Shown here: positions 1 through 5,255 of the stretch, piece by piece
Position numbering within the stretch: position 1 is the first letter of the stretch
Layout of the letters: each line of letters starts with the position of its first letter
Position numbers and translations under genes: made by a program
Origin: an uncultured bacterium
Lineage (GTDB): Bacteria > Gemmatimonadota > Gemmatimonadetes > Longimicrobiales > RSA9
Direction of reading: 5' to 3'
Assembly: GCA_937995995.1 (NCBI GenBank)
Contig: CALKIP010000123.1
Span: 1 to 5,449 of the forward strand
DNA: 5,449 nucleotides
The notes under the pieces: generated by a model
The model's database searches: none
What the model was told of the DNA's origin: nothing
The model's input: the letters and a program-made list of their open reading frames with translations, nothing else

Positions 1-8
1 CCACCTCT
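1..8 (-). promoter_or_regulatory. Candidate ribosome binding site for a gene beyond the left edge
   Basis: Read on the minus strand, the last eight bases before the window edge are AGAGGTGG, close to the Shine-Dalgarno consensus. They lie 20 bases after the stop codon of the GT4 gene. This is the expected place for the ribosome binding site of a next co-directional gene whose start codon would be just outside the window, so the minus-strand glycosyltransferase operon probably continues. The motif is short and the start codon cannot be seen, so this is only suggestive. Confidence 0.35.
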
Positions 9-27
9 TGTCTTGGCCAGCAACCCT

Positions 28-1191
28 TCAATCGCCTCGACGTCCACGGACCTCGTCGTAGATCCGCTCGAGCTTCGCCGTCTGATTCCGTAGATCGAAG
101 TTCCGGACCGCGTGCGAACGAGCGGCGCTGGAAAACCTTGTACGTTGGTCGGCATTGCGGAGGAGCTCGACGAGGTGGTCGGCCAGTGCGTCCTCGTCTG
201 CCGGCGGCACGATGAAGCCGGTCTCGCCGTGGACGATCCCCTCGGCGGAGCCGCCCGATGGGAAAGCAACGACCGGTAGTCCCGACGCCTGCGCCTCGAC
301 GATGGTCATGGGCAGGCCTTCCGCGTTGCCATCGGCGGCGACGACGCTCGGTGAGCAGAGCAGCGTGGCGCGGCGCATGAGCTCGCGGATGCGGTCGGGC
401 GGCTGGACACCGAGGAAACGGACGCGAGCCCCGAGGTGATTGGCTTCCGCTTCGAGCTCGGCTCGAAGCGGACCATCGCCCGCGACGATCAACTCGGCCT
501 CGGGGACGGCCCGTTGCACGTGGGGCATCGCACGGAGCAGGTGGGCGAGCCCCTTCTTGGGCACGAGGCGGCCGACGAAGAGGATCTGTGCAGCGGCGCG
601 GTCCGTCGCGTGACCGGGGGTGAACCGCTCGGTGTCGACGCCGATGTGGTGCACCACGATCTTCTCGGGCGGGCAGCCGGCGTCACGGAGACGGGCGGCA
701 ATGAACTGGGAGACGGCGATGATCCGGTCCGCGGCGGTGAATACTCGGCTCCGTTCCCGATGCTCGCGCGCGTGTCCTTTTTGAATGGCGATGTCCATGC
801 CGTGGTATGTTACGACCAGCGGGATGTCGAGGGCGCGGACCAGGGGCAGGGCGGCGAACCCGTTTACGCCGAAGTGGGCGTGGAGCAGGGCCGGCCGGCG
901 TGCCTCGAGCGCCCGGCGCCACCGGTGAGGGACCACGCCCAGCGCCTTGTAGGCGCCCTTGGCCAGGCCGGGAACGAGGGCGTGCTCGGCCAGGACGACG
1001 CAGTCGTGACCCTCCAGATAGGCTGCGCCATCCCGTAGGAATCGGTAACCCACGAACACGGGGCGGTAACGTTCGAGCGTGCCCCCCTGGGCCGCAATGA
1101 ACGTCTCGGACCAGGGGAGAAGGCGCTTGCGGAAGATCAGGGCCGCGGGCTTGTCGGCAGAATCTGGAGATGACGTCAAAGCTGTCACCAC
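28..1191 (-). CDS. GT4-family (GT-B fold) glycosyltransferase, probably for surface polysaccharide
   Basis: A 387-residue protein, a normal length for retaining GT4 enzymes, which transfer a sugar from a nucleotide-sugar donor to a glycan or lipid-linked acceptor at the cytoplasmic face of the membrane. The N-terminal acceptor-side domain (about residues 15-190) has a SETFI segment (28-32), HAHFGVNG (104-111), TYHGMD (128-133) and HHIGVD (181-186). The C-terminal donor-side domain begins at FVGRLVPKKG (205-214), followed by AGDGPLR (237-243) and the E-x7-E nucleotide-sugar motif, E291 and E299 in EGLPMTIVE. No signal peptide or transmembrane segment is visible. The start is GTG at 1191. A second GTG follows directly and an in-frame stop lies at 1204-1206, so the start cannot be far upstream; GAGAG five bases before it is a weak ribosome binding site. 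SETFI-type GT4 enzymes occur in exopolysaccharide and colanic-acid-like clusters, which fits the GT2 gene 54 bases upstream. Donor and acceptor cannot be predicted. Confidence 0.93.
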   Translation of the reverse strand: MVTALTSSPDSADKPAALIFRKRLLPWSETFIAAQGGTLERYRPVFVGYRFLRDGAAYLEGHDCVVLAEHALVPGLAKGAYKALGVVPHRWRRALEARRPALLHAHFGVNGFAALPLVRALDIPLVVTYHGMDIAIQKGHAREHRERSRVFTAADRIIAVSQFIAARLRDAGCPPEKIVVHHIGVDTERFTPGHATDRAAAQILFVGRLVPKKGLAHLLRAMPHVQRAVPEAELIVAGDGPLRAELEAEANHLGARVRFLGVQPPDRIRELMRRATLLCSPSVVAADGNAEGLPMTIVEAQASGLPVVAFPSGGSAEGIVHGETGFIVPPADEDALADHLVELLRNADQRTRFSSAARSHAVRNFDLRNQTAKLERIYDEVRGRRGD

Positions 1192-1245
1192 TGGGGCTCT
1201 CGTTCAGGCCAAGTCGCGATGGCGCGGGAAGTTGGAGGTAACCGC

Positions 1246-2076
1246 TCAGTGTGATGCGACCGCCATGTGACGGTCGAGCCCGACTACCGCACGGGTCCGC
1301 TTCGTGGCGACGGTTTCCCGTCGAATCTCGCGGTTACGGCGTAGCCCCTCCTCGTTCCGGTAGCCCCGGGGGTGGTCGAGGTGGACCACGAGGGCCCGGT
1401 GGCGGATCTGCTTCCCCCGGATGCCCGCATTCTCGAGCCGCTCGCCGAGTTCGCGGTCCAGGCCGCCGTACGCCATGCGCTCATCGAAGCCGTTCGCCGC
1501 CAGAATGTCATGGCGCCACGCCGATGCGTTGTGGCCATTCCATGTGGGGCGTGTAGGCGTGAGGCAGTCGAGGAGGGTGGCGGCGCGGGCAGGCACGGCC
1601 AGACGCAGGAGCTGCCGCGAAGGCGGTGCGCCGTTTGCCCGAAGCCAGCGGCAATGGGTGGCCCGTCCAGCCAGGACGTCCTCACGGGTGATTTTACGGC
1701 TCGTGTCGGCTGGCAGCTTGAGGTAACCGCCCGAGAGAAAGCGGCCGCGTTCGGCGAGTTGGCGGTGCAGGGCCAGGAAGTCACTCCGCGGGATGCAGTC
1801 GCCGTCGGTGAAGACCAGGTAGTTGCCGGTAGAGGCGAGGATCGCTTTGTTCCGGATCTCGCACTTGCGGAACCCCTGATCCTCGTGCCAAATGTGTTGC
1901 ACCGGGAGATCGGCCTCGCGGCGGAATCGTTCGATCCGCTCGTGGGTATCCGGTCCGGAGCCGTCATCGGCGACGACGATCTCGAAATTGCGCTCGGACT
2001 GGGTGGCAAGGCCCCAGAGTGTCATTTCCAGCCAGTCGGGCTGGTTGTAGGTTGTAACGATGACTGAGATGTGCAT
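1246..2076 (-). CDS. GT2-family (GT-A fold) glycosyltransferase with galactosyltransferase-like C-terminal region
   Basis: A 276-residue inverting GT-A glycosyltransferase, expected to move a sugar from a nucleotide-sugar donor to a glycan acceptor in the cytoplasm. It opens with the GT2 strand SVIVTTYNQPDW (4-15), followed by VVADDGS (34-40), a nucleotide-binding Asp pair. HEDQGFRKCEIRNKA (64-78) is followed by the metal-binding DxD motif in FTDGDCIPR (89-97; D91 and D93). The C-terminal half has WNGHNASAW (179-187) and NGFDERMAYGGLDREL (195-210), the region that carries the catalytic ED-type motif in galactosyltransferase-like members, then HLDHPRGY (232-239). There is no signal peptide or clear membrane helix. 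The start is ATG at 2076, with AGGAG ten bases upstream. The gene precedes the GT4 gene on the same strand and probably forms an operon with it, in a lipopolysaccharide-core or exopolysaccharide locus. The exact sugar is unknown. Confidence 0.93.
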   Translation of the reverse strand: MHISVIVTTYNQPDWLEMTLWGLATQSERNFEIVVADDGSGPDTHERIERFRREADLPVQHIWHEDQGFRKCEIRNKAILASTGNYLVFTDGDCIPRSDFLALHRQLAERGRFLSGGYLKLPADTSRKITREDVLAGRATHCRWLRANGAPPSRQLLRLAVPARAATLLDCLTPTRPTWNGHNASAWRHDILAANGFDERMAYGGLDRELGERLENAGIRGKQIRHRALVVHLDHPRGYRNEEGLRRNREIRRETVATKRTRAVVGLDRHMAVASH

Positions 2077-2086
2077 CTAAAGCATG

Positions 2087-2091
2087 CTCCT
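2087..2091 (-). promoter_or_regulatory. Ribosome binding site of the GT2 gene
   Basis: Minus-strand AGGAG lies ten bases before the GT2 ATG at 2076. An ATG at 2085 is only one base from this site and runs ATG CTT TAG, ending immediately before the GT2 start, so it is not a usable alternative start. The first A of AGGAG is also the last base of the inverted repeat at 2091-2111, so RNA folding there could influence ribosome access. Confidence 0.6.
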
Positions 2092-2111
2092 GCCCGATAC
2101 CCTATCGGGCA
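2091..2111. repeat. Perfect 9-bp inverted repeat with 3-base spacer next to the GT2 start
   Basis: TGCCCGATA (2091-2099) and TATCGGGCA (2103-2111) are exact reverse complements separated by CCC; flanking bases 2090 and 2112 do not pair. It is noncoding and lies between the divergent operons. In the GT2 transcript it would form a compact hairpin ending exactly at the Shine-Dalgarno sequence; as DNA it could be a dimeric repressor operator. No T tract follows on either strand, so an intrinsic terminator is unlikely. The repeat is seen directly; the role is inferred. Confidence 0.6.
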
Positions 2112-2172
2112 CCGACTCCTCGACCCGGCCGGCGACCGGTCCCGCGACCCGAGGGCCGAGAGCGCCGCATCT

Positions 2173-2244
2173 GCACGGTCGTACGGAGGAATAAGATAGT
2201 GAGTCCGACCTCGAGCGGAAACCGGGGGCGGCGGTCGACCGTGC
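2173..2244. repeat. 9-bp inverted repeat with arms 54 bases apart, upstream of the glucokinase gene
   Basis: GCACGGTCG (2173-2181) is the exact reverse complement of CGACCGTGC (2236-2244). The right arm overlaps the 10-bp palindrome CGGTCGACCG (2232-2241). Between the arms lie the only A+T-rich stretch of the intergenic region and a GGAGGA sequence. The arms could be paired operator half-sites or the stem of a leader RNA, but a 9-bp match at this distance in G+C-rich DNA could also be chance. Confidence 0.35.
2190..2200. promoter_or_regulatory. A+T-rich island, candidate -10 region for one or both operons
   Basis: The stretch AATAAGATAGT is the only clear A+T-rich patch in the 209-base divergent intergenic region. 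On the plus strand TAAGAT (2192-2197) matches four of six positions of the sigma-70 -10 consensus; on the minus strand TATCTT also matches four of six. No convincing -35 box is seen at the right distance on either strand. It is a reasonable location for divergent promoters but not a defined one. Confidence 0.25.
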
Positions 2245-2249
2245 GTTGA
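2199..2249 (+). CDS. Possible 16-residue leader ORF upstream of the glucokinase gene
   Basis: GGAGGA (2185-2190) lies eight bases before a GTG that opens VSPTSSGNRGRRSTVR and then TGA (2247-2249). The Shine-Dalgarno sequence is stronger than that of the following kinase gene. The ORF is in the same frame as the kinase gene, but the stop codon and the absence of any start codon between 2250 and 2285 rule out an N-terminal extension of the kinase. Four of the 16 residues are Arg, and there is no run of one amino acid as in a classical attenuator. It may be a translated upstream ORF, or the GGAGGA may simply be fortuitous next to the A+T-rich island. Confidence 0.2.
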   Translation: MSPTSSGNRGRRSTVR

Positions 2250-2274
2250 GCGCCGGCGCCGTTTCGAAGTGGTC

Positions 2275-2279
2275 AGGAG
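2275..2279 (+). promoter_or_regulatory. Ribosome binding site of the ROK kinase gene
   Basis: AGGAG lies six bases before the ATG at 2286 and supports that start. No other in-frame start codon occurs between it and the upstream in-frame stop at 2247-2249. Confidence 0.6.
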
Positions 2280-2285
2280 CGGGAG

Positions 2286-3284
2286 ATGAGGCCAGTGGAC
2301 AAGAAATGGCTGGTCGGGGTGGACCTCGGCGGGACGAATATCGGCGTCGGCGTACTCCCGATGCATGGCGGTGAAGTGCTGGCGCTGCGCTCGCGGCTCA
2401 CGGAGGCGCAGCGTGGGGCGAAGTTCGTCGTCGACCGAATCATCTCGATGATCGAGGAGGCGATCGATGAAGTGCTCTCGAAGCACGGCGGCACACGAGA
2501 CGATTTCGCCGGTATCGGCATCGGCTCACCGGGTCCGCTCGACCGCAAGACGGGCACGGTCATCAATACGCCCAACCTGGGGTGGCGCAACTTCCCGCTG
2601 CGTGACCTGATCTCGAACGCCGTGGGCCTGCCCGCCACGCTGGACAACGACGCGAACTGTGCCACCTACGGCGAGTGGTGGCTCGGCGCGGGGCGTGACG
2701 TCGACACGCTGGTCGGCCTCACGCTGGGCACGGGGATCGGCGGCGGGATCGTGCTGAACGGTGAGATCTTCCACGGGGTCAGCGATGCGGCCGGCGAGAT
2801 CGGCCACATGACGATCGACTCCACGGGCCGCCAGTGCAAGTGCGGCAACTACGGGTGCCTGGAGGCGTACGCCTCGGGCCCCGCCATTGCCCGGCGCGCG
2901 ATCGAGGGGATCGAGGCCGGCGCCGAGAGCCTGCTCCCCGATCTGGTCGGCGGACGGCTCGAGGACATCACCGCGGCGACGGTCTACGAGGCCGTCGTAC
3001 TCGGCGATCCGTACTCCAACGAGGTCATGAAGGAGACGGCAAAGTTCCTCGGCGCCGGTGTGGCGAACATCATCAACATCCTGAATCCCGCCATGGTGGT
3101 GATCGCTGGTGGCGTCACCCGTGCGGGCGACCACCTATTCGTCCCGCTCCGGGCAGAGGTGCGTAGGCGCTCGTTCCGCGTGGCAGAGGAGGCGTGCCAG
3201 ATCGTCTCCGCTCAACTCACCGGCACGGCCGGAGTGATCGGCGCCGCGGCGGTCTTCAAGAAGGAAACCTGGGGCGTGGTCTGA
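2286..3284 (+). CDS. ROK-family sugar kinase, probably glucokinase (GlcK type)
   Basis: A 332-residue protein, close to the usual length of ROK glucokinases, which phosphorylate glucose to glucose 6-phosphate with ATP in the cytoplasm. The N-terminal phosphate-binding loop is VGVDLGGTN (10-18). GIGIGSPGPLD (76-86) is followed by the catalytic segment LDNDAN (119-124), with D122 the expected general base. LGTGIGGG (147-154) is the second phosphate-contacting loop, and E171 and H174 in EIGH contact sugar and zinc. The ROK zinc site is complete: H174 with C184, C186 and C191 in CKCGNYGCLE. VVIAGGV (271-277) belongs to the C-terminal nucleotide-binding half. There is no N-terminal helix-turn-helix, so this is a kinase and not a NagC/XylR-type ROK repressor. 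It leads a four-gene plus-strand operon, with the PfkB-family gene 10 bases downstream. An intact active site makes enzyme activity likely; glucose is the best substrate guess, with mannose, fructose or N-acetylhexosamine possible. Confidence 0.95.
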   Translation: MRPVDKKWLVGVDLGGTNIGVGVLPMHGGEVLALRSRLTEAQRGAKFVVDRIISMIEEAIDEVLSKHGGTRDDFAGIGIGSPGPLDRKTGTVINTPNLGWRNFPLRDLISNAVGLPATLDNDANCATYGEWWLGAGRDVDTLVGLTLGTGIGGGIVLNGEIFHGVSDAAGEIGHMTIDSTGRQCKCGNYGCLEAYASGPAIARRAIEGIEAGAESLLPDLVGGRLEDITAATVYEAVVLGDPYSNEVMKETAKFLGAGVANIINILNPAMVVIAGGVTRAGDHLFVPLRAEVRRRSFRVAEEACQIVSAQLTGTAGVIGAAAVFKKETWGVV

Positions 3285-3294
3285 GGCCGTAGCA

Positions 3295-4281
3295 ATGCCG
3301 AGGCTGGGCGTCATCGGAACCATGGTCTGGGACCGAATCTACGCGCGCGATGGTCGCGTGGAGCCGGTCGAGGAGTGGGGTGGCATCTCGTACGCCCTCG
3401 CGGCCGCGGCGGCGGCCCGGCCGGATGGCTGGGAGATTGTCCCCATCCTGAAGCTCGGCCGGGATCTCGAAGAGCGTGCCGGTCACTTCCTCCACTCCCT
3501 GCCGGGACTCGACCTCGACCACTCGATCCGTGTCGCGCCCGAGCCGAACCACCGCGTTGAACTCCGTTACCTGGACGGTGAGCGGCGCACGGAGTGCCTG
3601 ACGGGTGGCGTGCCGCCCTGGAGCTGGGAAGAACTCCAGCCGATGCTCGACGGTCTCGACGCCCTCTACATCAACTTCATCACCGGCTTCGAACTCGATC
3701 TCGAGACCGCGGCACGGATCCGCATCGCTTTCCCCGGACCGATTTACGCCGACCTGCACTCGCTCTTCCTCGGCGTCGGTGCCGGGGGGCAGCGCATCTT
3801 CCAGCCGCTCGAAGCCTGGCGCGACTGGTTGCGCTGCTTCGACATCGTACAGGTGAACGAGGATGAACTGGGCTGGCTGGCCAGCGCCTGGGGCGACCCG
3901 TGGCAGTTCGCCGCGGATATCGTGGACGATGCGCCGCGACTGCTCCTGGTAACGCTCGGTTCACGAGGCGCGGCCTACGTCGCGTCGCCGGCGTACCGAC
4001 CGGATCCGCTCACCTGGCACCCGGACGGGCTCGCGAAACCGCCGCCGCTCGGCGTGCCCGGAACGGTCCGGAGCGAGCGGGTCACGACCGGGCTGGACGC
4101 GCGCGACGGCGACCCGACCGGTTGCGGCGACGTCTGGGGCGCCACATGCTTCAGCCGACTCCTGGCCGGCGACTCGCTCGACGACGCGCTGCGCACGGCG
4201 AATCGTGCGGCGGCCAGGAACGTCGAGCACCGCGGCGCGACGGGACTCTATCTTCACCTGCAAGGACGTATCGACACGTGA
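3295..4281 (+). CDS. Divergent PfkB/ribokinase-fold carbohydrate kinase
   Basis: A 328-residue PfkB-family protein, a normal length for kinases that phosphorylate sugars, nucleosides or related alcohols with ATP. The N-terminal substrate-side Asp is D13 in GTMVWD (8-13), and the glycine pair is G29-G30 in EWGGISYALA. VNEDEL (187-192) corresponds to the N-x-x-E magnesium/phosphate motif and VTLGSRGA (219-226) to the ATP-side strand and loop. The signature is GDPTGCGDVWGA (272-283), in which GCGD forms the anion hole and D279 is the expected catalytic base. Departures from consensus: Pro, Cys and Trp inside the signature (usual form DTTGAGDAF), and no Asn in the GGxxxN position, where A34 stands. 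These suggest an unusual substrate or altered activity. The ATG at 3295 follows the ROK kinase stop by 10 bases and has GAGG (3283-3286) eight bases upstream. Its stop overlaps the GTG of the next gene by four bases, so the two are probably translationally coupled. Family assignment is firm; the substrate is unknown. Confidence 0.9.
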   Translation: MPRLGVIGTMVWDRIYARDGRVEPVEEWGGISYALAAAAAARPDGWEIVPILKLGRDLEERAGHFLHSLPGLDLDHSIRVAPEPNHRVELRYLDGERRTECLTGGVPPWSWEELQPMLDGLDALYINFITGFELDLETAARIRIAFPGPIYADLHSLFLGVGAGGQRIFQPLEAWRDWLRCFDIVQVNEDELGWLASAWGDPWQFAADIVDDAPRLLLVTLGSRGAAYVASPAYRPDPLTWHPDGLAKPPPLGVPGTVRSERVTTGLDARDGDPTGCGDVWGATCFSRLLAGDSLDDALRTANRAAARNVEHRGATGLYLHLQGRIDT

Positions 4282-5255
4282 AACTCATCCGGATTCCGTC
4301 GTCGCTCGAGGAGCGGAGCTTCGAGCCGGTCATTCAGGCGCTGGTCGAGGCCGAGGGCGGACGTGTTCTCTTCGACGCACGCCAGCTTCGCTGGGTCGAC
4401 CCCTTCGGCATGATCGCGCTCCTCGCCGCCGCCGAGGTGGCAGCGGGCGACGACGGCGATCTCCCCGTGCTCCAGCTTCCGACGGCGCCCGAGGTGTTGA
4501 GCTATCTCGGGCGCATGGGCTTCTTCGAGCACGCCGGGGAGCTCTTCGAGCTCCACGGCAACGTGCGGCGCAGTCGCGGCGGCGATGCGTCGTCCGACGT
4601 GCTCCTCGAAATCACGCCGATTCGGTCGTATCAGGATGTGCACGCCGTCGTCGACCGCGTGAACGAGCGCGCCCTGGCGATCCTCACGCACCAGCTCAAC
4701 TACCCCGTCCGCGAGGCGTGGCAGTTCGGCTCCATGCTCTCCGAGGTATGCCAGAACATCCTTGAGCACTCTCAGGCGACCGGTTGGGTGGCTACGCAGA
4801 CGTACAGCCGGATTCCGCAACTCGACCGCAAGGTCGTCAAGATCGGCGTCGTCGACCTGGGCATCGGCTTCAAGGGCTCGCTGGCCAGTGCGCACGCGGC
4901 GCGCTACGGCGATCGCTGGTCCGATTCTGCCGCACTCGAGGCCGCGTTCATCCACGGTCTCACGCGCTTCCACGACCCGGGGCGCGGCCAGGGACTCAAG
5001 CAGATTCGCAAGCAGGTCGGACGCTGGGGCGGGCGCGTCGCGATCCGAAGTGGGACCGCCCGGATCGCCGATGTGCCGGAATGGGACTCGGCCTCGCCGC
5101 TCGAGGAGAAGCTGCCGTTCTTCCCCGGCGCTCAGATCGGGATCATCCTGCCGGCGCGGCAGCCGGAGGAGGCACCGGCCGGCGGGGCCGCATCTCGCAC
5201 GGCCGGGCGCGGTGGCCGTGGGGCCGCGGGTGGACGCGAAGGGAGGCGCGCGTGA
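4278..5255 (+). CDS. STAS-like domain fused to a GHKL (HATPase_c) ATP-binding domain, anti-sigma-kinase-like regulator
   Basis: A 325-residue protein. Residues 1-95 resemble a STAS domain, with strand and helix in RVLFDARQLRWVDPFGM (29-45). Residues about 115-295 form a GHKL ATPase: N-box E156, N160 and H164 in EVCQNILEHS, G1 box VVDLGIGF (191-198, with D193, G195 and G197), G2 box DPGRGQGL (233-240), and a closing strand FFPGAQIGIILP (281-292). There is no histidine-kinase H-box, so it is more like SpoIIAB/RsbW-type serine kinases or stand-alone GHKL ATPases than a two-component kinase. Residues 293-325 are a Gly/Ala/Arg-rich, probably disordered basic tail. The open frame runs back to 3900, but that part lies inside the PfkB coding sequence. 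GTG at 4278 is chosen because it forms a GTGA overlap with the PfkB stop, has AAGGA (4262-4266) upstream and starts directly at the STAS-like domain. The next gene also overlaps by GTGA. Likely role: ATP-dependent partner in a switching module; the target is unknown. Confidence 0.85.
   Translation: MKLIRIPSSLEERSFEPVIQALVEAEGGRVLFDARQLRWVDPFGMIALLAAAEVAAGDDGDLPVLQLPTAPEVLSYLGRMGFFEHAGELFELHGNVRRSRGGDASSDVLLEITPIRSYQDVHAVVDRVNERALAILTHQLNYPVREAWQFGSMLSEVCQNILEHSQATGWVATQTYSRIPQLDRKVVKIGVVDLGIGFKGSLASAHAARYGDRWSDSAALEAAFIHGLTRFHDPGRGQGLKQIRKQVGRWGGRVAIRSGTARIADVPEWDSASPLEEKLPFFPGAQIGIILPARQPEEAPAGGAASRTAGRGGRGAAGGREGRRA
5239..5246 (+). promoter_or_regulatory. Ribosome binding site of the partial STAS-like gene
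   Basis: AAGGGAGG lies five bases before the GTG at 5252, inside the end of the ATPase gene. It is the strongest Shine-Dalgarno sequence in the window that serves a supported gene, and it confirms the GTGA overlap start. Confidence 0.65.

Noticed and set aside
436..1038. 200-codon plus-strand open frame opposite the GT4 gene
   Set aside because: It is antisense to a gene with complete GT4 motifs, its translation has no recognisable domain, and long antisense frames are expected in G+C-rich DNA.
1192..1245. Gap between the GT2 and GT4 genes, examined for a terminator or promoter
   Set aside because: No hairpin with a T tract and no promoter-like pair of boxes was seen; it is best read as an intra-operon spacer.
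1236..1730. Direct repeat AGGTAACCGC at 1236-1245 and 1721-1730
   Set aside because: A 10-base match within 5.4 kb is expected by chance, and the second copy encodes the Gly-Tyr-Leu segment of GT2.
1284..2009. 241-codon minus-strand open frame overlapping GT2 in another frame
   Set aside because: The translation is Ser/Arg/Pro-rich, as is typical of a shifted frame of G+C-rich coding DNA, and the overlapping GT2 frame is clearly real.
1372..2067. 231-codon plus-strand open frame opposite the GT2 gene
   Set aside because: It mirrors the GT2 coding sequence, has no recognisable domain and has no supported start. The GT2 frame carries the full set of expected motifs.
2526..3134. 202-codon minus-strand open frame opposite the ROK kinase
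   Set aside because: It is antisense to an intact ROK kinase with all catalytic and zinc motifs, and no family is recognisable.
3900..4277. 126-residue N-terminal extension of the STAS-GHKL protein
   Set aside because: It lies wholly inside the PfkB coding sequence in another frame, has Arg-rich shifted-frame composition, and the GTG at 4278 has a typical GTGA overlap.
4538..4554. Inverted repeat GGAGCTC-TTC-GAGCTCC
   Set aside because: It lies inside the STAS-GHKL coding sequence and is explained by the Glu-Leu-Phe-Glu-Leu codons; no T tract or gene end is nearby.
4254..4973. 239-codon minus-strand open frame opposite the ATPase gene
   Set aside because: It is the complement of the STAS-GHKL coding sequence, without own motifs or ribosome binding site.
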